The position numbers and the translations under genes were made by a program. This document shows positions 33,099 to 42,505 of a stretch of DNA of 64,000 nt, one piece after another. The stretch spans positions 620,001 to 684,000 of the forward strand of contig NZ_JAWQJT010000003.1 in assembly GCF_033441515.1 (NCBI RefSeq). The letters are read 5' to 3'. How positions within the stretch are numbered: position 1 is the first letter of the stretch; every line of letters begins with the position of its first letter. The notes below the pieces were generated by a model, which saw only the letters and a program-made list of their open reading frames with translations, had not been told where the DNA came from and did not search any database. Source of the stretch: Amycolatopsis solani. Lineage in GTDB: Bacteria > Actinomycetota > Actinomycetes > Mycobacteriales > Pseudonocardiaceae.

Positions 33099-34559
33099 AT
33101 GGTCACCTTGACGGGCACCGTGAGCCGAGCCGCCGAAGCACTGCGCGAACGCGTGCCGCCGTTGACGGCGCTCCCCCTCCCCCGCGGGGTCGACGAGCGC
33201 TGGCTGCGGTCGCGCTGGCCGGTCAAGGAACTCGCCACGCCGCCCGCGGGCAGCGGCCTCAAGCCCGTGCTCGGCGACGAAGGCCCGCCGGTGGTCGGGC
33301 ACATGCTCGAGATGATGCGCTTCGGCCCCGCCTTCGGCCTGCGCCGCCACGAGCTCTACGGCCCGGTGTCGTGGACCGCCGGTTTCGGGCGCAAGATCGT
33401 CGCGCTGTCCGGGCCGGAAGCCACGCAGATCGCGCTCGTCAACAAGGACAAGGCGTTCTCCCAGGAGGGCTGGAAGTTCTTCATCGAGAAGTTCTTCGAG
33501 CGCGGCCTGATGCTGATGGACTTCGGCGAGCACCACCTGCACCGCCGGATCATGCAGGAAGCCTTCACCCGCCAGCGCTTGACCGGCTACGTCAACGAGA
33601 TGGGCCCCGCGCTGCGCGAAGGCGTCGCGAGCTGGGAGTCGAGCGGGCGGCCGCGGCTTTACTGGGCGCTCAAGCAGCTGACCCTCGACGTCGCGACGCG
33701 CGTGTTCATGGGCATGCGCAGCGGCTCCGACGCGCACCGGATCAACCGCGCGTTCGTCGACTCCGTGCGCGCCGGCACCGCGTTCGTGCGCTTCCCGGTG
33801 CCGGGCGGGCGCTGGTCGGCCGGTCTGCACGGGCGCCGCGTCCTGGAGCGCTACTTCGGCGAAAACCTGCCCGCCAAGCGGGCTTCCGACGGCGACGACC
33901 TGTTCTCCGCGCTCTGCCACGCCACCACCGAGGACGGCGACCGGTTCACCGACACCGACATCGTCAACCACATGATCTTCCTGATGATGGCCGCGCACGA
34001 CACGACGACCATCACCAGCAGCGCCATGGCGTACTACCTGGCCAAGCACCCCGAGTGGCAGGAACGCGCCCGCGCGGAGTCGCTGGCGCTGGGCGACGAC
34101 GTCCTCGACATCGACGCCGTCGACCGGCTCGAGACGCTCGACCTGGTCATGAAGGAGGCGCTCCGGCTGGTCGCGCCGGTGCCGACGCTGACCCGCCAGA
34201 CCGTCAAGGACACCGAGGTGCTCGGGCACTACATCCCGGCGAACACGCTGGTCGGCGTCTCGCCCACGATCAACCACTTCACGCCGGAGTGCTGGACGAA
34301 CCCCTTCGAGTTCGACCCGGAGCGCTTCGCCGAGCCGCGCCGCGAGGACAAGTCGCACCGGATGGCGTGGATGCCCTTCGGCGGCGGCGCGCACAAGTGC
34401 ATCGGCCTCCACTTCGGCGGTCTCGAGGTGAAGTTGCTGATGCACGAAATGCTGCGCGCCTACCGCTGGTCGGTTCCGGAGAGTTACACCGCGAAGTGGG
34501 ATTACGTCTCGCTGCCGGTCCCGGCCGACGGTCTGCCGGTGCGGCTGACCCCGCGCTGA
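33099..34559 (+). CDS. Cytochrome P450
   Basis: 486 aa from the ATG at 33099; a TTG at 33108 would place GGGGAG at better spacing, so the true start may be three codons later. Features: I-helix MMAAHDTTT near 300, the ExxR motif in KEALR near 345, heme loop FGGGAHKCIG near 430. Length, with an N-terminal extension and no membrane anchor, resembles the CYP120/CYP51-like bacterial class. It needs an external ferredoxin or reductase, not encoded nearby. The substrate is unknown; co-transcription with the AraC-cupin regulator suggests induction by a small organic molecule. Confidence 0.92.
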   Translation: MVTLTGTVSRAAEALRERVPPLTALPLPRGVDERWLRSRWPVKELATPPAGSGLKPVLGDEGPPVVGHMLEMMRFGPAFGLRRHELYGPVSWTAGFGRKIVALSGPEATQIALVNKDKAFSQEGWKFFIEKFFERGLMLMDFGEHHLHRRIMQEAFTRQRLTGYVNEMGPALREGVASWESSGRPRLYWALKQLTLDVATRVFMGMRSGSDAHRINRAFVDSVRAGTAFVRFPVPGGRWSAGLHGRRVLERYFGENLPAKRASDGDDLFSALCHATTEDGDRFTDTDIVNHMIFLMMAAHDTTTITSSAMAYYLAKHPEWQERARAESLALGDDVLDIDAVDRLETLDLVMKEALRLVAPVPTLTRQTVKDTEVLGHYIPANTLVGVSPTINHFTPECWTNPFEFDPERFAEPRREDKSHRMAWMPFGGGAHKCIGLHFGGLEVKLLMHEMLRAYRWSVPESYTAKWDYVSLPVPADGLPVRLTPR

Positions 34560-34697
34560 CGCGGGCACCGGCTACCACGGCACACAGGCCGTGACAAGAT
34601 GTCACCTCATGTGGACAGTCGTTCACTCGTTCAGCCGGTAGACACCCCGTTACTCGCATGATGGCGTGGCATCGGTCGCGGGCGAGGGGTACCCGTT

Positions 34698-36614
34698 GTG
34701 GCTTCCGGACCCCCGGCACCGCGGCTGAACTGGCCTGACCTGTGCGTGAAGAGGTGGAGTGTGCCTGAGCCCGGTGCCGCGCCAGGACTGCTGGACGTGG
34801 CTCGCCGGTGGGCGGCGACGTTGGCCGACACCAAAGGAGTAACACTTCCCCCGGAGGAGCTCGAACCGCTCTTGCTGGAGGTCGCGAACGAGGCGGCCGA
34901 CCACGCCGGCTCCCGGCACGAAGGAGCGCGGCTGCGGTTCTCCGCGCTCTACGCCGCGTCGCCGATGGGGATCGCGCTGGCCGACCCGGACGGCGAAATC
35001 GTCGAGGCGAACCTCGCGCTGGGCCAGCTGCTCGGCTGCTCGCCGGAGAAGCTGCGGGGCCGGCACCTCACCGACCTCGGCTCGACCGACCACGACGTCT
35101 CGCGGCTCAAGGCGGGGCTCGAGCAGGTGCGCAGCGCGCGCGAGCGGTACCAGGAGCGGATGCTGCTCGACCACGCCGACGACGGGCAGCTCTGGACCGA
35201 CGTCACGCTCGCCCGGCTGCCCGGCGACGAGCCGGGGTCGGCCTACCCGGTGCTGATGGTGTCGGACGCGAACGAGCTGCACCTGCTGCAGGAACGGCTG
35301 CTGCACCAGAACGTGCACGATCCGCTGACCGGGCTGCCGAACGCGTCGTCGTTCACCACCAAGCTGGAAGCCGCGCTCGGCGCCGGCGCGCACGACGACA
35401 TCGCGCTGATCTACCTCGACGTCGACGGCTTCAAGGTGATCAACGACGGCCTCGGCGCCGGCGTCGGCGACCAGGTGCTGCGCGGGGTGGCCGCCAAGCT
35501 GTCGGCCGTCTTCACCGGCCCCCACGACGGGTTCGTCGCGCGGCTCTCCGGCGACGGCTTCGCGGTGCTGCTGCGGGGCCGGCTCGCGGCCACCGAGGTC
35601 GTCGAGCTGGTCGAGCGCGCGCTGGAGGACCTCAACGAGCCGATCTACCTCGGCGGGCACGGCATCGGCGTCAGCGCGAGCGCGGGCATCGTGGTGCGCG
35701 CGGCCGTCGAGGGCGGCGCGGCCGAGCTGCTGCGGGCGGCGGAAATCGCGCTGCACCGGGCCAAGGAGGCCGGCAAGGCGCAGTGGATGCTGTTCGACCC
35801 GGAGCTCGACGCCCGCGACCGCGGCCGCTACCAGCTCGGCGCGGTGATCGCCGGCGCGCTGGAGAACGGCGAGTTCTCACTCGTCTACCAGCCGACGGTC
35901 CGGCTCGCCCGCACGGACGAGCTCGCCGCGGTCAACGCCGGGCTGCGGTGGAACCACCCGGAGAAGGGCGAGCTGAGCTCCGACGAGTTCTACCCGCTGG
36001 CCCAGACGACGGGCATGACGGTGCCGCTGGGCCGCTGGCTGCTCGCCGAGTCCCTGGCGGCGACGTCCCGCTGGCGCACCCGCTTCGGCGACGCGGCCCC
36101 GGACGTCTGCGTCCGCCTCCCGGCGCGGCTGGCCATCGACCCGGACCTGGTCCTGCTGGTGAAGGAGCAGCTGGACAAGCACGAGCTGCCGGCGAAGTCC
36201 CTGCGCCTGTGCACCGACCCCGCCTCGGTCCTCGACCCGAGCGGCGAGGTCCTGGAGTCGTTCGCGGTGCTGTCCGACCTCGGCGCGCAGCTCGTCCTGA
36301 CGATTTCGGGCTCGGCGGACCTGGAGCTGATCCCCCAGCACCAGCTCCCGATCCGCCACGTGATCCTGTCCGGCCCGGTGGTCGACGCGCTCGACGCGGC
36401 AGAGCCGGCGGAGGCGGACATCCGGCACCTGACCCAGCTGATCACCCGCGCCCGCGAGCTGGACCTGCGGGTGGGCGCGGAAGGCGTCCGCACCCACGAC
36501 CAGGCGGCCCGCCTGCGTCAGCTGGGCGTCCTGGCGGCCCGCGGCCCGTTCGTCGCGGACTCGGCGACGGGTGACGAAGTGGACGAGCTGATCGCCCGCC
36601 ACCCCGCCCCCTGA
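34698..36614 (+). CDS. PAS-GGDEF-EAL protein with degenerate catalytic motifs
   Basis: 638 aa, GTG start behind GCGAGGGG. PAS domain at about residues 75-195 (RFSALYAASPMGIALAD), GGDEF domain at 205-370 with SGDGF where GGDEF is expected, and a C-terminal EAL-like domain where the first motif is NAGLRW instead of E-A-L and most metal ligands are missing. It therefore probably neither makes nor degrades c-di-GMP and instead works as a PAS-controlled c-di-GMP or GTP receptor or scaffold. No membrane segment. A short tandem palindromic repeat follows the stop. Confidence 0.88.
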   Translation: MASGPPAPRLNWPDLCVKRWSVPEPGAAPGLLDVARRWAATLADTKGVTLPPEELEPLLLEVANEAADHAGSRHEGARLRFSALYAASPMGIALADPDGEIVEANLALGQLLGCSPEKLRGRHLTDLGSTDHDVSRLKAGLEQVRSARERYQERMLLDHADDGQLWTDVTLARLPGDEPGSAYPVLMVSDANELHLLQERLLHQNVHDPLTGLPNASSFTTKLEAALGAGAHDDIALIYLDVDGFKVINDGLGAGVGDQVLRGVAAKLSAVFTGPHDGFVARLSGDGFAVLLRGRLAATEVVELVERALEDLNEPIYLGGHGIGVSASAGIVVRAAVEGGAAELLRAAEIALHRAKEAGKAQWMLFDPELDARDRGRYQLGAVIAGALENGEFSLVYQPTVRLARTDELAAVNAGLRWNHPEKGELSSDEFYPLAQTTGMTVPLGRWLLAESLAATSRWRTRFGDAAPDVCVRLPARLAIDPDLVLLVKEQLDKHELPAKSLRLCTDPASVLDPSGEVLESFAVLSDLGAQLVLTISGSADLELIPQHQLPIRHVILSGPVVDALDAAEPAEADIRHLTQLITRARELDLRVGAEGVRTHDQAARLRQLGVLAARGPFVADSATGDEVDELIARHPAP

Positions 36615-36618
36615 CCAA

Positions 36619-36704
36619 AGCGCCCCAATGTGGCGTTGGGTGCGTCCAACGCACCGAACGCCACATTGGGTGCGTCTGACGCACCGAACGCCACATTGGG
36701 GCGC
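36619..36704. repeat. Compound palindrome (CCAATGTGGCGTT family)
   Basis: An outer stem pairs GCGCCCCAATGTGGCGTT (36620-36637) with its complement ending at 36704. Inside, the unit GCACCGAACGCCACATTGGG occurs twice in tandem (36651-36670 and 36681-36700), with GGTGCGT/ACGCACC stems. It sits between the stop of the PAS-GGDEF-EAL gene and the peroxiredoxin gene and may also end transcription. Confidence 0.7.
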
Positions 36705-36790
36705 ACGGGCCGGCGCCGGACCAAGCCGGTCGGCGGGTGGCTCCGAAGGACCGGCAGGATGGGTTCTGCCGCCGACGAGAAGGGACGTCC

Positions 36791-37252
36791 ATGGACGCCG
36801 GAGACCTCGCCCCCGACTTCACGCTGCCCGACGACCAGGGGGCCGACCGCACGCTGTCGGACTTCCTGGCCACCGGGCCGGTCGTGCTGTTCTTCTACCC
36901 CGCCGCCATGACCGGGGGCTGCACCGCCGAGAGCTGCCACTTCCGCGACCTCGCCGCCGAGTTCGCCGAGGTCGGCGCGCACCGGATCGGGATCAGCCCG
37001 GACGGTGTCACCAAGCAGCGGCAGTTCTCGGAGGCCAACAGCTTCGACTACCCGCTGCTGTCCGATGTGGACGGCGAGGTCGCGAAGCAGTTCGGCGTCT
37101 GGCGGAAACTGCTGCCGCTGCACGCCAAGCGCGTCACGTTCGTGATCGGCGAGGACCGGAAGGTGCTCGAGAAGATCAAGAGCGAGCTGAACTTCACGGT
37201 CCACGCCGACCAGGCGCTCAAGGTGCTGCGGGAGCGCAACAAGGTGTCCTGA
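36791..37252 (+). CDS. Peroxiredoxin (AhpC/TSA, Bcp/PrxQ-like)
   Basis: 153 aa from the ATG at 36791. Thioredoxin fold with PDFTLPDDQG at the start, and FFYPAAMTGGCTAESCHF near residue 45, where the first Cys is the peroxidatic one and the Cys five residues later is the resolving one, the PrxQ/Bcp arrangement. The usual TP.C is GGC here. It reduces hydroperoxides with thioredoxin. It stands alone, with a convergent small gene 7 bp after its stop. Confidence 0.9.
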   Translation: MDAGDLAPDFTLPDDQGADRTLSDFLATGPVVLFFYPAAMTGGCTAESCHFRDLAAEFAEVGAHRIGISPDGVTKQRQFSEANSFDYPLLSDVDGEVAKQFGVWRKLLPLHAKRVTFVIGEDRKVLEKIKSELNFTVHADQALKVLRERNKVS

Positions 37253-37259
37253 GAGCGGG

Positions 37260-37457
37260 TCAGCGGCGCCAGCCGCGCGGAGGCCAGCCCGGCGGCCGGC
37301 GCACCCCGGCCGCCGGCCACCCCCGCGGCCGGTCGCGCCGGCGCCGCCCGTACTCGTGGACGTCGGCGCGATGCCCGCGCCGCTCGGCCCGGCTCGCGAC
37401 CTCGCGCCGCACGCACAGCCACCGGTGCCCGGTGTCGGTCACACATCCCCAGTTCAC
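37260..37457 (-). CDS. Small Arg-rich protein coupled to GNAT gene
   Basis: 65 aa from a GTG at 37457 that overlaps the GNAT stop (GTGA), which supports translation. N-terminus VNWGCVTDTGHRWLCVRREV has two cysteines and tryptophans; the tail is very basic and Gly/Trp/Pro-rich ([10 protein letters not shown]). It may bind nucleic acid or be a short ribosome-associated peptide. No family recognised, and GC-rich basic tails can be read-out artefacts. Confidence 0.4.
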   Translation of the reverse strand: MNWGCVTDTGHRWLCVRREVASRAERRGHRADVHEYGRRRRDRPRGWPAAGVRRPPGWPPRGWRR

Positions 37458-37993
37458 GGCTTCTCCTTGCGCCAGACGTGGTTGGTGCCCGAGCACGACG
37501 GCGCCAGCGGCTTCTCCGCCGGCTCGGAGCGCACCTCGGTGAAACCGAGCCGCGCGGGCACCGCTCCACTTCGGACGTTCAGCTCGTCGTGCTTGATCTC
37601 GACGTAGCCGGCCCCGAGCCGGAACGCCTCCGCCGTCAGGAACCCGGCGGCCCGGGTGATCAGGCCGCGGCCGGTGTGGCCGAGCGCGAGCCAGTACCCG
37701 ATTTCGATGCCGCCGTCCCGGGTCATCATCCCGATGGCGCCCGCGATTTCGCCGCCGACGCGGATGGCGAAGTCGTGCGTTTCGCCGCTCTCCCAGTTCT
37801 CGTTGGTGCGCTTGAGGAACTCGGCGGAGTCGTCGGCCGTGTAGCCGCCGGCCGCCCAGATCATCCACGCACCGATGTGCTCGAGGGACCCGGCAACGGT
37901 CGCGGTGAGCTCCGGCCCGTCGGCGAACCGCCAGCGGGCCAGGGTGAATTCGTCCACGCGATACGACTCGGCCGGGGTCTCCATGGGTTCCAT
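37454..37993 (-). CDS. GNAT family N-acetyltransferase
   Basis: 179 aa from the ATG at 37993 (a second ATG at 37984 is possible). Acetyltransferase fold: IAGAIGMMTRDGGIEIGYWL near residue 85, then GHTGRGLITRAAGFLTAEAF, where GHTGRG is the acetyl-CoA phosphate loop (Q/RxxGxG/A), and NVRSGAVPARLGFTEV near 140. This is the RimJ/RimL-like subgroup that acetylates protein N-termini or small amines. The substrate is unknown. Confidence 0.88.
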   Translation of the reverse strand: MEPMETPAESYRVDEFTLARWRFADGPELTATVAGSLEHIGAWMIWAAGGYTADDSAEFLKRTNENWESGETHDFAIRVGGEIAGAIGMMTRDGGIEIGYWLALGHTGRGLITRAAGFLTAEAFRLGAGYVEIKHDELNVRSGAVPARLGFTEVRSEPAEKPLAPSCSGTNHVWRKEKP

Positions 37994-38025
37994 GGTGCCC
38001 CGGCCGAGGATCGAGCGCGCGCGAA

Positions 38026-39228
38026 TTAATTGACGATGACGCTGTCCGGCACCGCGCTGTCGTTCTTCAGAGCGTCGAACAGCTGCTTCGACTTGTTCTT
38101 GTCCCAGTTCTCCGCCGACCCGCTCGTCACCGGCACCGTCGTCGTCACCACGCCGCCCGAGGAGATGCCGCGCATCGCGAGCGCCAGGCCCGCCAGGTTG
38201 TGGACGTGGTCGCTCGAGTCCATCGTCAGCGCGTCCGGGGCCGAGGACAGCAGCGGGAAGAAGTCGAACGGGTTGAGCAGCGTGCCCGGGCTCGCGATCT
38301 GGCTGACCAGCGCGCCGATGAACTTGCGCTGGTTGGCGACGCGGTCGAGGTCCGAGCGCGGGGTCGCGTCGCTGTGGCGCATGCGGACGAAGCCCAGCGC
38401 GGACCGGCCGTCGAGCGACTGGCAGCCGGCCTTGATGCTGATGCCGGTCATCGTGTCGTTCATGTCCTTGTCGATGCACATGTCGACGCCGCCGATCGCG
38501 TCGACGATCTTGGCGAACCCGCCGAAGCCGACTTCCGCGTAGTGGTCGAGGTGCAGGCCGGTCGCGCCTTCGACGGTCTGCGCGAGCAGCTTCGGGCCGC
38601 CGAGGGAGAACGCCGCGTTGATCTTGTTCGTGCCGTGGCCCGGGATCTTCACCTGGGAGTCGCGCGGCAGCGACAGCAGCGTCGGCTTGGTGTCGTTGTC
38701 CGGGATGTGCGCGACCATGATCGTGTCGGTGCGCTGCCCGCCACCCGCCGCGGCGACGTCGCCGGTGGCCAGCCGCTCCTCGTCCTCGGCCGTGAGGCCT
38801 TCACGGCTGTCCGAGCCGACGATCAGCCAGTTGGTGCCGGACTCGGCGACCGGGCGGCCCGCGTAGTCGGCGAGCGCGTCGACGCGCTTGATCGAGAACT
38901 CCAGGTAGACCCAGATGCCGGCCAGGAAGACGACGAAGACCAGCACCAGCGTGCCCAGCACCTTGCCGAAGCTCCACCGGCGGCGGCGCGGCGGCCGGGA
39001 CGGCGGGTAGTCGTCGGCCGGGCGCGGCGGCTCCCGGCGCGGCGGCGGGGGCGGCGCGTACTGGGGCTCGGGCTCGCCCATGGGGCGGGTGCGCTCGTCG
39101 TACGGGCTGCGGCCCCGCCCGGGCAGCGGCATCATCTGCGCGCGCTGGTGCTCCCGGGAGCGCCCGGCGGGCGGCCGGGGCGGCGGCATCCGGCGCCCGC
39201 CGTCGTCGCCTCGGTACGTCATCACCAT
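38026..39228 (-). CDS. LCP family cell-wall glycopolymer ligase (LytR-CpsA-Psr)
   Basis: 400 aa; ATG at 39228 chosen, with ATG 39222 equally possible. A Pro/Arg-rich cytoplasmic tail of about 85 residues precedes one membrane helix (VLGTLVLVFVVFLAGIWVYL), then the extracellular LCP domain: GSDSREG, RTDTIMVAHI, SLPRDSQVKIPG, NKINAAFSLGG and FVRMRHSDATPRSDLDR carry the conserved Asp/Arg residues that bind polyprenyl-pyrophosphate. It joins arabinogalactan or teichoic-type polymers to peptidoglycan. No LytR-C domain follows. Confidence 0.92.
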   Translation of the reverse strand: MVMTYRGDDGGRRMPPPRPPAGRSREHQRAQMMPLPGRGRSPYDERTRPMGEPEPQYAPPPPPRREPPRPADDYPPSRPPRRRRWSFGKVLGTLVLVFVVFLAGIWVYLEFSIKRVDALADYAGRPVAESGTNWLIVGSDSREGLTAEDEERLATGDVAAAGGGQRTDTIMVAHIPDNDTKPTLLSLPRDSQVKIPGHGTNKINAAFSLGGPKLLAQTVEGATGLHLDHYAEVGFGGFAKIVDAIGGVDMCIDKDMNDTMTGISIKAGCQSLDGRSALGFVRMRHSDATPRSDLDRVANQRKFIGALVSQIASPGTLLNPFDFFPLLSSAPDALTMDSSDHVHNLAGLALAMRGISSGGVVTTTVPVTSGSAENWDKNKSKQLFDALKNDSAVPDSVIVN

Positions 39229-39323
39229 CACCCAATCCCGATCCGGACAAACTTTCGCCGTCAGTACACCGCACGCGTCCGACTAGAGGACGTCCGGCAC
39301 CGGGGTGGGGTTGCGACGCGGGG

Positions 39324-40577
39324 TTACTCGCCGGTTGCCTCGTAGCCGAACTGGTGCACCTTGAGGTACCCGGAGCGGAACCCGGCCTCGGAATAGGCCA
39401 GGTAGAACTCCCACATCCGGCGGAAGACGTCGTCGAACCCGAACCCGGCGATGTCGGCCCAGCCGTGCAGGAACCGCTCGCGCCACAACCGTAACGTGCG
39501 CGCGTAGTCCTGGCCGAACTCGCGCATTCCGGCCAGCTTGAGCCGGGTGTTCGCCTTCACGCCCTCCTCGATCGAGCGCACCGACGGGATGATGCCGCCC
39601 GGGAAGATGTACTTGTGGATCCAGGTGTAGGCGCGCGACGAAGCCAGCATCCGGTCGTGGTCCATGGTGATGGCCTGCAGGCCGAACCGCCCGCCGGGGC
39701 GCAGCCGCTCGCCGATCGTCTCGTAGAACGCGGGCCAGTAGGACGCGCCGACGGCCTCGATCATCTCGACGCTGACCACGGCGTCGTACTGGCCGCTCGA
39801 CTCGCGGTAGTCGCAGAGCTTCACCTCGACGCGGTCGGAGAACCCGGCCGCCGCGATGCGCTCGGTGGCCAGCGCGCGCTGCTCCTCCGAAATGGTCAGT
39901 GACGTCACCCGGGCGCCGCGGGCGGCGGCGCGGATGGCGAGTTCACCCCATCCGGTACCGATTTCGAGGACTTCGCTGCCGTCGCGGACGCCCGCGTAGT
40001 CGAGGACGCTGTCGATCTTGCGGTACTGGGCGGCCGTGAGGTCGTCGCCGGGGCCGAACAGCGCCGACGAGTACATCATCGACCGGTCGAGGAACGCCCC
40101 GAACAGGTCGTTCGACAGGTCGTAGTGCCGGTGGATGTTGGCCCGCGCGCCTTCGAGGGTGTTCTCCTCGGAGGGCGGCTGCGTGCGCTCGGCGATCCGC
40201 CGGAACTTCTGCAGCACCGGTGGCACCAGCGTGCCCATCCGCTCGGCGAACGGCGTAAGCACCTCGGCCAGGTCGGACGCGGTCCAGTCACCGGCCATGT
40301 AGGACTCGCCGAAGCCGATCTTGGCGTCGGCGCCGAGGCGGTGGAAGAAGGATTCCGGCCGCAAAATCCGCATTTCGGGTGATTTCGGGCCGCCGGCCCC
40401 GAGGACCGTGCCGTCCGGGAACGTCACCCGCACGTCGAGCGGGCGGACGGCGCGGCGGAACAGCGCGGCGGCGATGCGCGCGCGAAACGGTGAGTGCGGC
40501 GGGCTGGCCAGGCCCGGCCAGCGGTCTTCTTCCGGCACGTCCCCGGTCGACGCCCGGTCAACGCTCGAAGTGGTCAC
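39324..40577 (-). CDS. Cyclopropane-fatty-acyl-phospholipid synthase family methyltransferase
   Basis: 417 aa. An N-terminal lipid-binding helical part (to about 150) precedes the SAM-dependent methyltransferase: ARANIHRHYDLSNDLFGAFLD near 137, SAM motif VLEIGTGWGELAI near 196, and the late EFYLAYSEAGFRSGYL. These are features of the actinobacterial UfaA1-like subgroup, which methylates or cyclopropanates unsaturated phospholipid acyl chains and in related genera makes 10-methyl branched acids together with a reductase. No such reductase gene is adjacent. Confidence 0.9.
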   Translation of the reverse strand: MTTSSVDRASTGDVPEEDRWPGLASPPHSPFRARIAAALFRRAVRPLDVRVTFPDGTVLGAGGPKSPEMRILRPESFFHRLGADAKIGFGESYMAGDWTASDLAEVLTPFAERMGTLVPPVLQKFRRIAERTQPPSEENTLEGARANIHRHYDLSNDLFGAFLDRSMMYSSALFGPGDDLTAAQYRKIDSVLDYAGVRDGSEVLEIGTGWGELAIRAAARGARVTSLTISEEQRALATERIAAAGFSDRVEVKLCDYRESSGQYDAVVSVEMIEAVGASYWPAFYETIGERLRPGGRFGLQAITMDHDRMLASSRAYTWIHKYIFPGGIIPSVRSIEEGVKANTRLKLAGMREFGQDYARTLRLWRERFLHGWADIAGFGFDDVFRRMWEFYLAYSEAGFRSGYLKVHQFGYEATGE

Positions 40578-40668
40578 GATGCTCCCTCCGGCCGGCTGCG
40601 CCGGTGATCTATCCTAGTTCGCCGCACCCCGCGGCGCGCTTCGCCGAATCCCCTGCCCGGGGCGGGCT

Positions 40669-41361
40669 TCACACGGGTATTCGGAGCCGCTCGGGCCCCG
40701 GAGCGGCCCATGCGCCGCGAAGCTCGGCACCGGCGTCCCCAGCGAGCACTTCCAGTGTGAAAGCAATCGTCAGCCGGGTCCACACGGACGAGCGGCGCAG
40801 CATCGCGTGCCCCTCGTTGGCGATCTCGAACCGGGCCACCCGGGCGGCGACGCCCTCGGCGCGTTCGGCGAAGGCGTGGGACTCCGCCGGGCTGGTCATC
40901 CGGTCGCGGGTGCCGTGCACGATGAGCACCGACCGCCCGGCCACGGCCCCGACCGGCTCGCCGCGCGGGGTCCAGGGCGCCAGCGCGCAGACCCCGCGCA
41001 CGGCGGGGTCGTCGGCGACGCGCAGCGCCACCCGGCCGCCCATGGAGTGCCCGACCAGCACCACCGGGACACCGGGGTGCTCGGCGTGGATGCGATCGAG
41101 GGCCCAGCGCGCGTCGTCGAGGGGGTCCATGGCGGGGGCGTTCCAGCCGTAGCGCCGGTTGCGCAGCAGCCGCACCTCGACGCCGCGCCGGCGGCCGGCG
41201 CGGTGCAGGGCGCGCGCGATCGGGACCATCCGCAGGTAGGCGAGCTTCCAGGGCGGCACGGGACCCGTGCCCCGCTCCGCACCGCCGTGCAGCACGAGCA
41301 CGACCGCCTCGGTGCGCCCGCGCGCCGGCCGCACCGACACCGCCGGTTCCGCCTCGCTCAC
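40669..41361 (-). CDS. Alpha/beta hydrolase
   Basis: 230 aa from the GTG at 41361; a run of GAGGAGGAGG lies about 9 bases upstream, which decides for this start over the ATGs further up. Serine-hydrolase fold: VLVLHGG at the first strand, nucleophile elbow GHSMGG near residue 110, VHGTRDRMTSP with the acid near 170, and ANEGHAML with the catalytic His near 200. Probably an esterase or lipase of the dienelactone-hydrolase-like group; the substrate is unknown. Confidence 0.88.
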   Translation of the reverse strand: MSEAEPAVSVRPARGRTEAVVLVLHGGAERGTGPVPPWKLAYLRMVPIARALHRAGRRRGVEVRLLRNRRYGWNAPAMDPLDDARWALDRIHAEHPGVPVVLVGHSMGGRVALRVADDPAVRGVCALAPWTPRGEPVGAVAGRSVLIVHGTRDRMTSPAESHAFAERAEGVAARVARFEIANEGHAMLRRSSVWTRLTIAFTLEVLAGDAGAELRGAWAAPGPERLRIPV

Positions 41362-41478
41362 CCGCGTCCTCCTCCTCGCCCGCATTCGGGTCAACCTGGA
41401 TCGTCCACCCGGCTATTCCACCGCGCACCACCATCTTCGCGGTAGATTCGGCGCCCGATCCCCGACGGAAGGGTGGGT

Positions 41479-42207
41479 GTGGTGAGCGCCACGGACATCT
41501 CCGGCAGTGTCGCCAAGCAATTGGCGGACGTCGAGCAGGCCAACGCCGAGGCAGTGCGCGAAGCGGCGGAGCTGGTCCTGGGGGTGATCCGGGCCGACGC
41601 ACTGGTCTATACCGCGGGGGCCGGGCACTCGCTGGCCGCCGTGGCCGAGACGTTCTACCGGGCCGGCGGGCTCGCCTGCGTCTACCCGCTCTACCACCCG
41701 GACCTGCTGCCCCTGCACGGCGCGGTGAGCAGCACGCAGACCGAGCGGCGCACCGGACTGGCCGCGGAAGTGCTGGCCGAGCGCGCCCCGGGCCCGGACG
41801 ACGTGCTGGTGGTCTTCTCGACGTCCGGCTCGAACCCGTACCCGGTCGAGCTGTGCATCGAAGCGCGCGAGCGCGGCGCGGCGGTCATCGCGATCACGTC
41901 GAGGGCGTGCGTGGCGGCGGCGCCGAAGCGCTCGTCGAGCAACCTCGTGGAGCAGGGCACGGTGGTGCTGGACTCGCTCGTCATCCCCGGCGACGCGAGC
42001 TACCCGCCGGACGCCCCGCGCACCGCGCCGCTGTCCACTGTGGTCAACGCGTTCCTGTGGAACCTGGTGCTCGCCCAGGTCTACGACCGCGGCGCGGCCG
42101 AGGGCATCGACATCCCGCTGTGGCGCAGCTCCAACGTACCGGGCGGCGACGAGGCCAACGCGGCGCTGCTGGAGAAGTACAGCGCGCTCGTTCCCCGGCT
42201 GCGGTAG
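41479..42207 (+). CDS. SIS domain-containing protein
   Basis: 242 aa from one of three closely spaced GTGs (41473, 41479, 41482); GGAAGG at 41466-41471 best fits 41479 or 41482. One SIS sugar-isomerase domain: VYTAGAGHSLAAVAETFYRAGG near residue 40 and VLVVFSTSGSNPYPVELC near 115, the phosphosugar-binding loops. The overall pattern is like YckF/AgaS or GlmS-type isomerase units and the N-acetylmuramate-6-P etherase relatives. It may handle a phosphorylated amino sugar or regulate such metabolism. Confidence 0.88.
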   Translation: MVSATDISGSVAKQLADVEQANAEAVREAAELVLGVIRADALVYTAGAGHSLAAVAETFYRAGGLACVYPLYHPDLLPLHGAVSSTQTERRTGLAAEVLAERAPGPDDVLVVFSTSGSNPYPVELCIEARERGAAVIAITSRACVAAAPKRSSSNLVEQGTVVLDSLVIPGDASYPPDAPRTAPLSTVVNAFLWNLVLAQVYDRGAAEGIDIPLWRSSNVPGGDEANAALLEKYSALVPRLR

Positions 42208-42231
42208 CCGGGCGGCGACCCCGGAGAACGT

Positions 42232-42429
42232 GGTCGCGAATGACTCATTCGCGACCGCCGGATGTGGGGACTCCGGCGAAGTCGCGCTTGTCCGCGCCGC
42301 ATTCGCCCGGCGCCCTTCGCCTCGACGGCGCGCGAACCGGCGCGCGTCCCACCAGGACCAGCGACCGACGCAGTGGTCGCGAATGACTCATTCGGGACCT
42401 CCGAGGTCCCGAATGAGTCATTCGCGACC
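42232..42429. repeat. Two palindromes of the GAATGACTCATTC family
   Basis: GGTCGCGAATGA, C, then its complement (42232-42256), and a larger perfect 27-bp hairpin with arms 42375-42401 and 42403-42429 around a single C. The large hairpin contains the 13-base palindrome in both arms. Between them lies about 120 bp without a supportable gene. Related direct repeats are at 56313-56363. Confidence 0.8.
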
Positions 42430-42505
42430 TTCCGGACCCGCCGAGACGCGAGCGAGGGGCTCTTCGGCTCGCGGCGGGGCGACCCCCAGTCCGTGAAAAA
42501 GCACC

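Noticed and set aside
33099..34559. Secondary-metabolite gene cluster around the P450
   Set aside because: Neighbours are an AraC regulator and unrelated genes; no synthase, NRPS, PKS or terpene cyclase is present.
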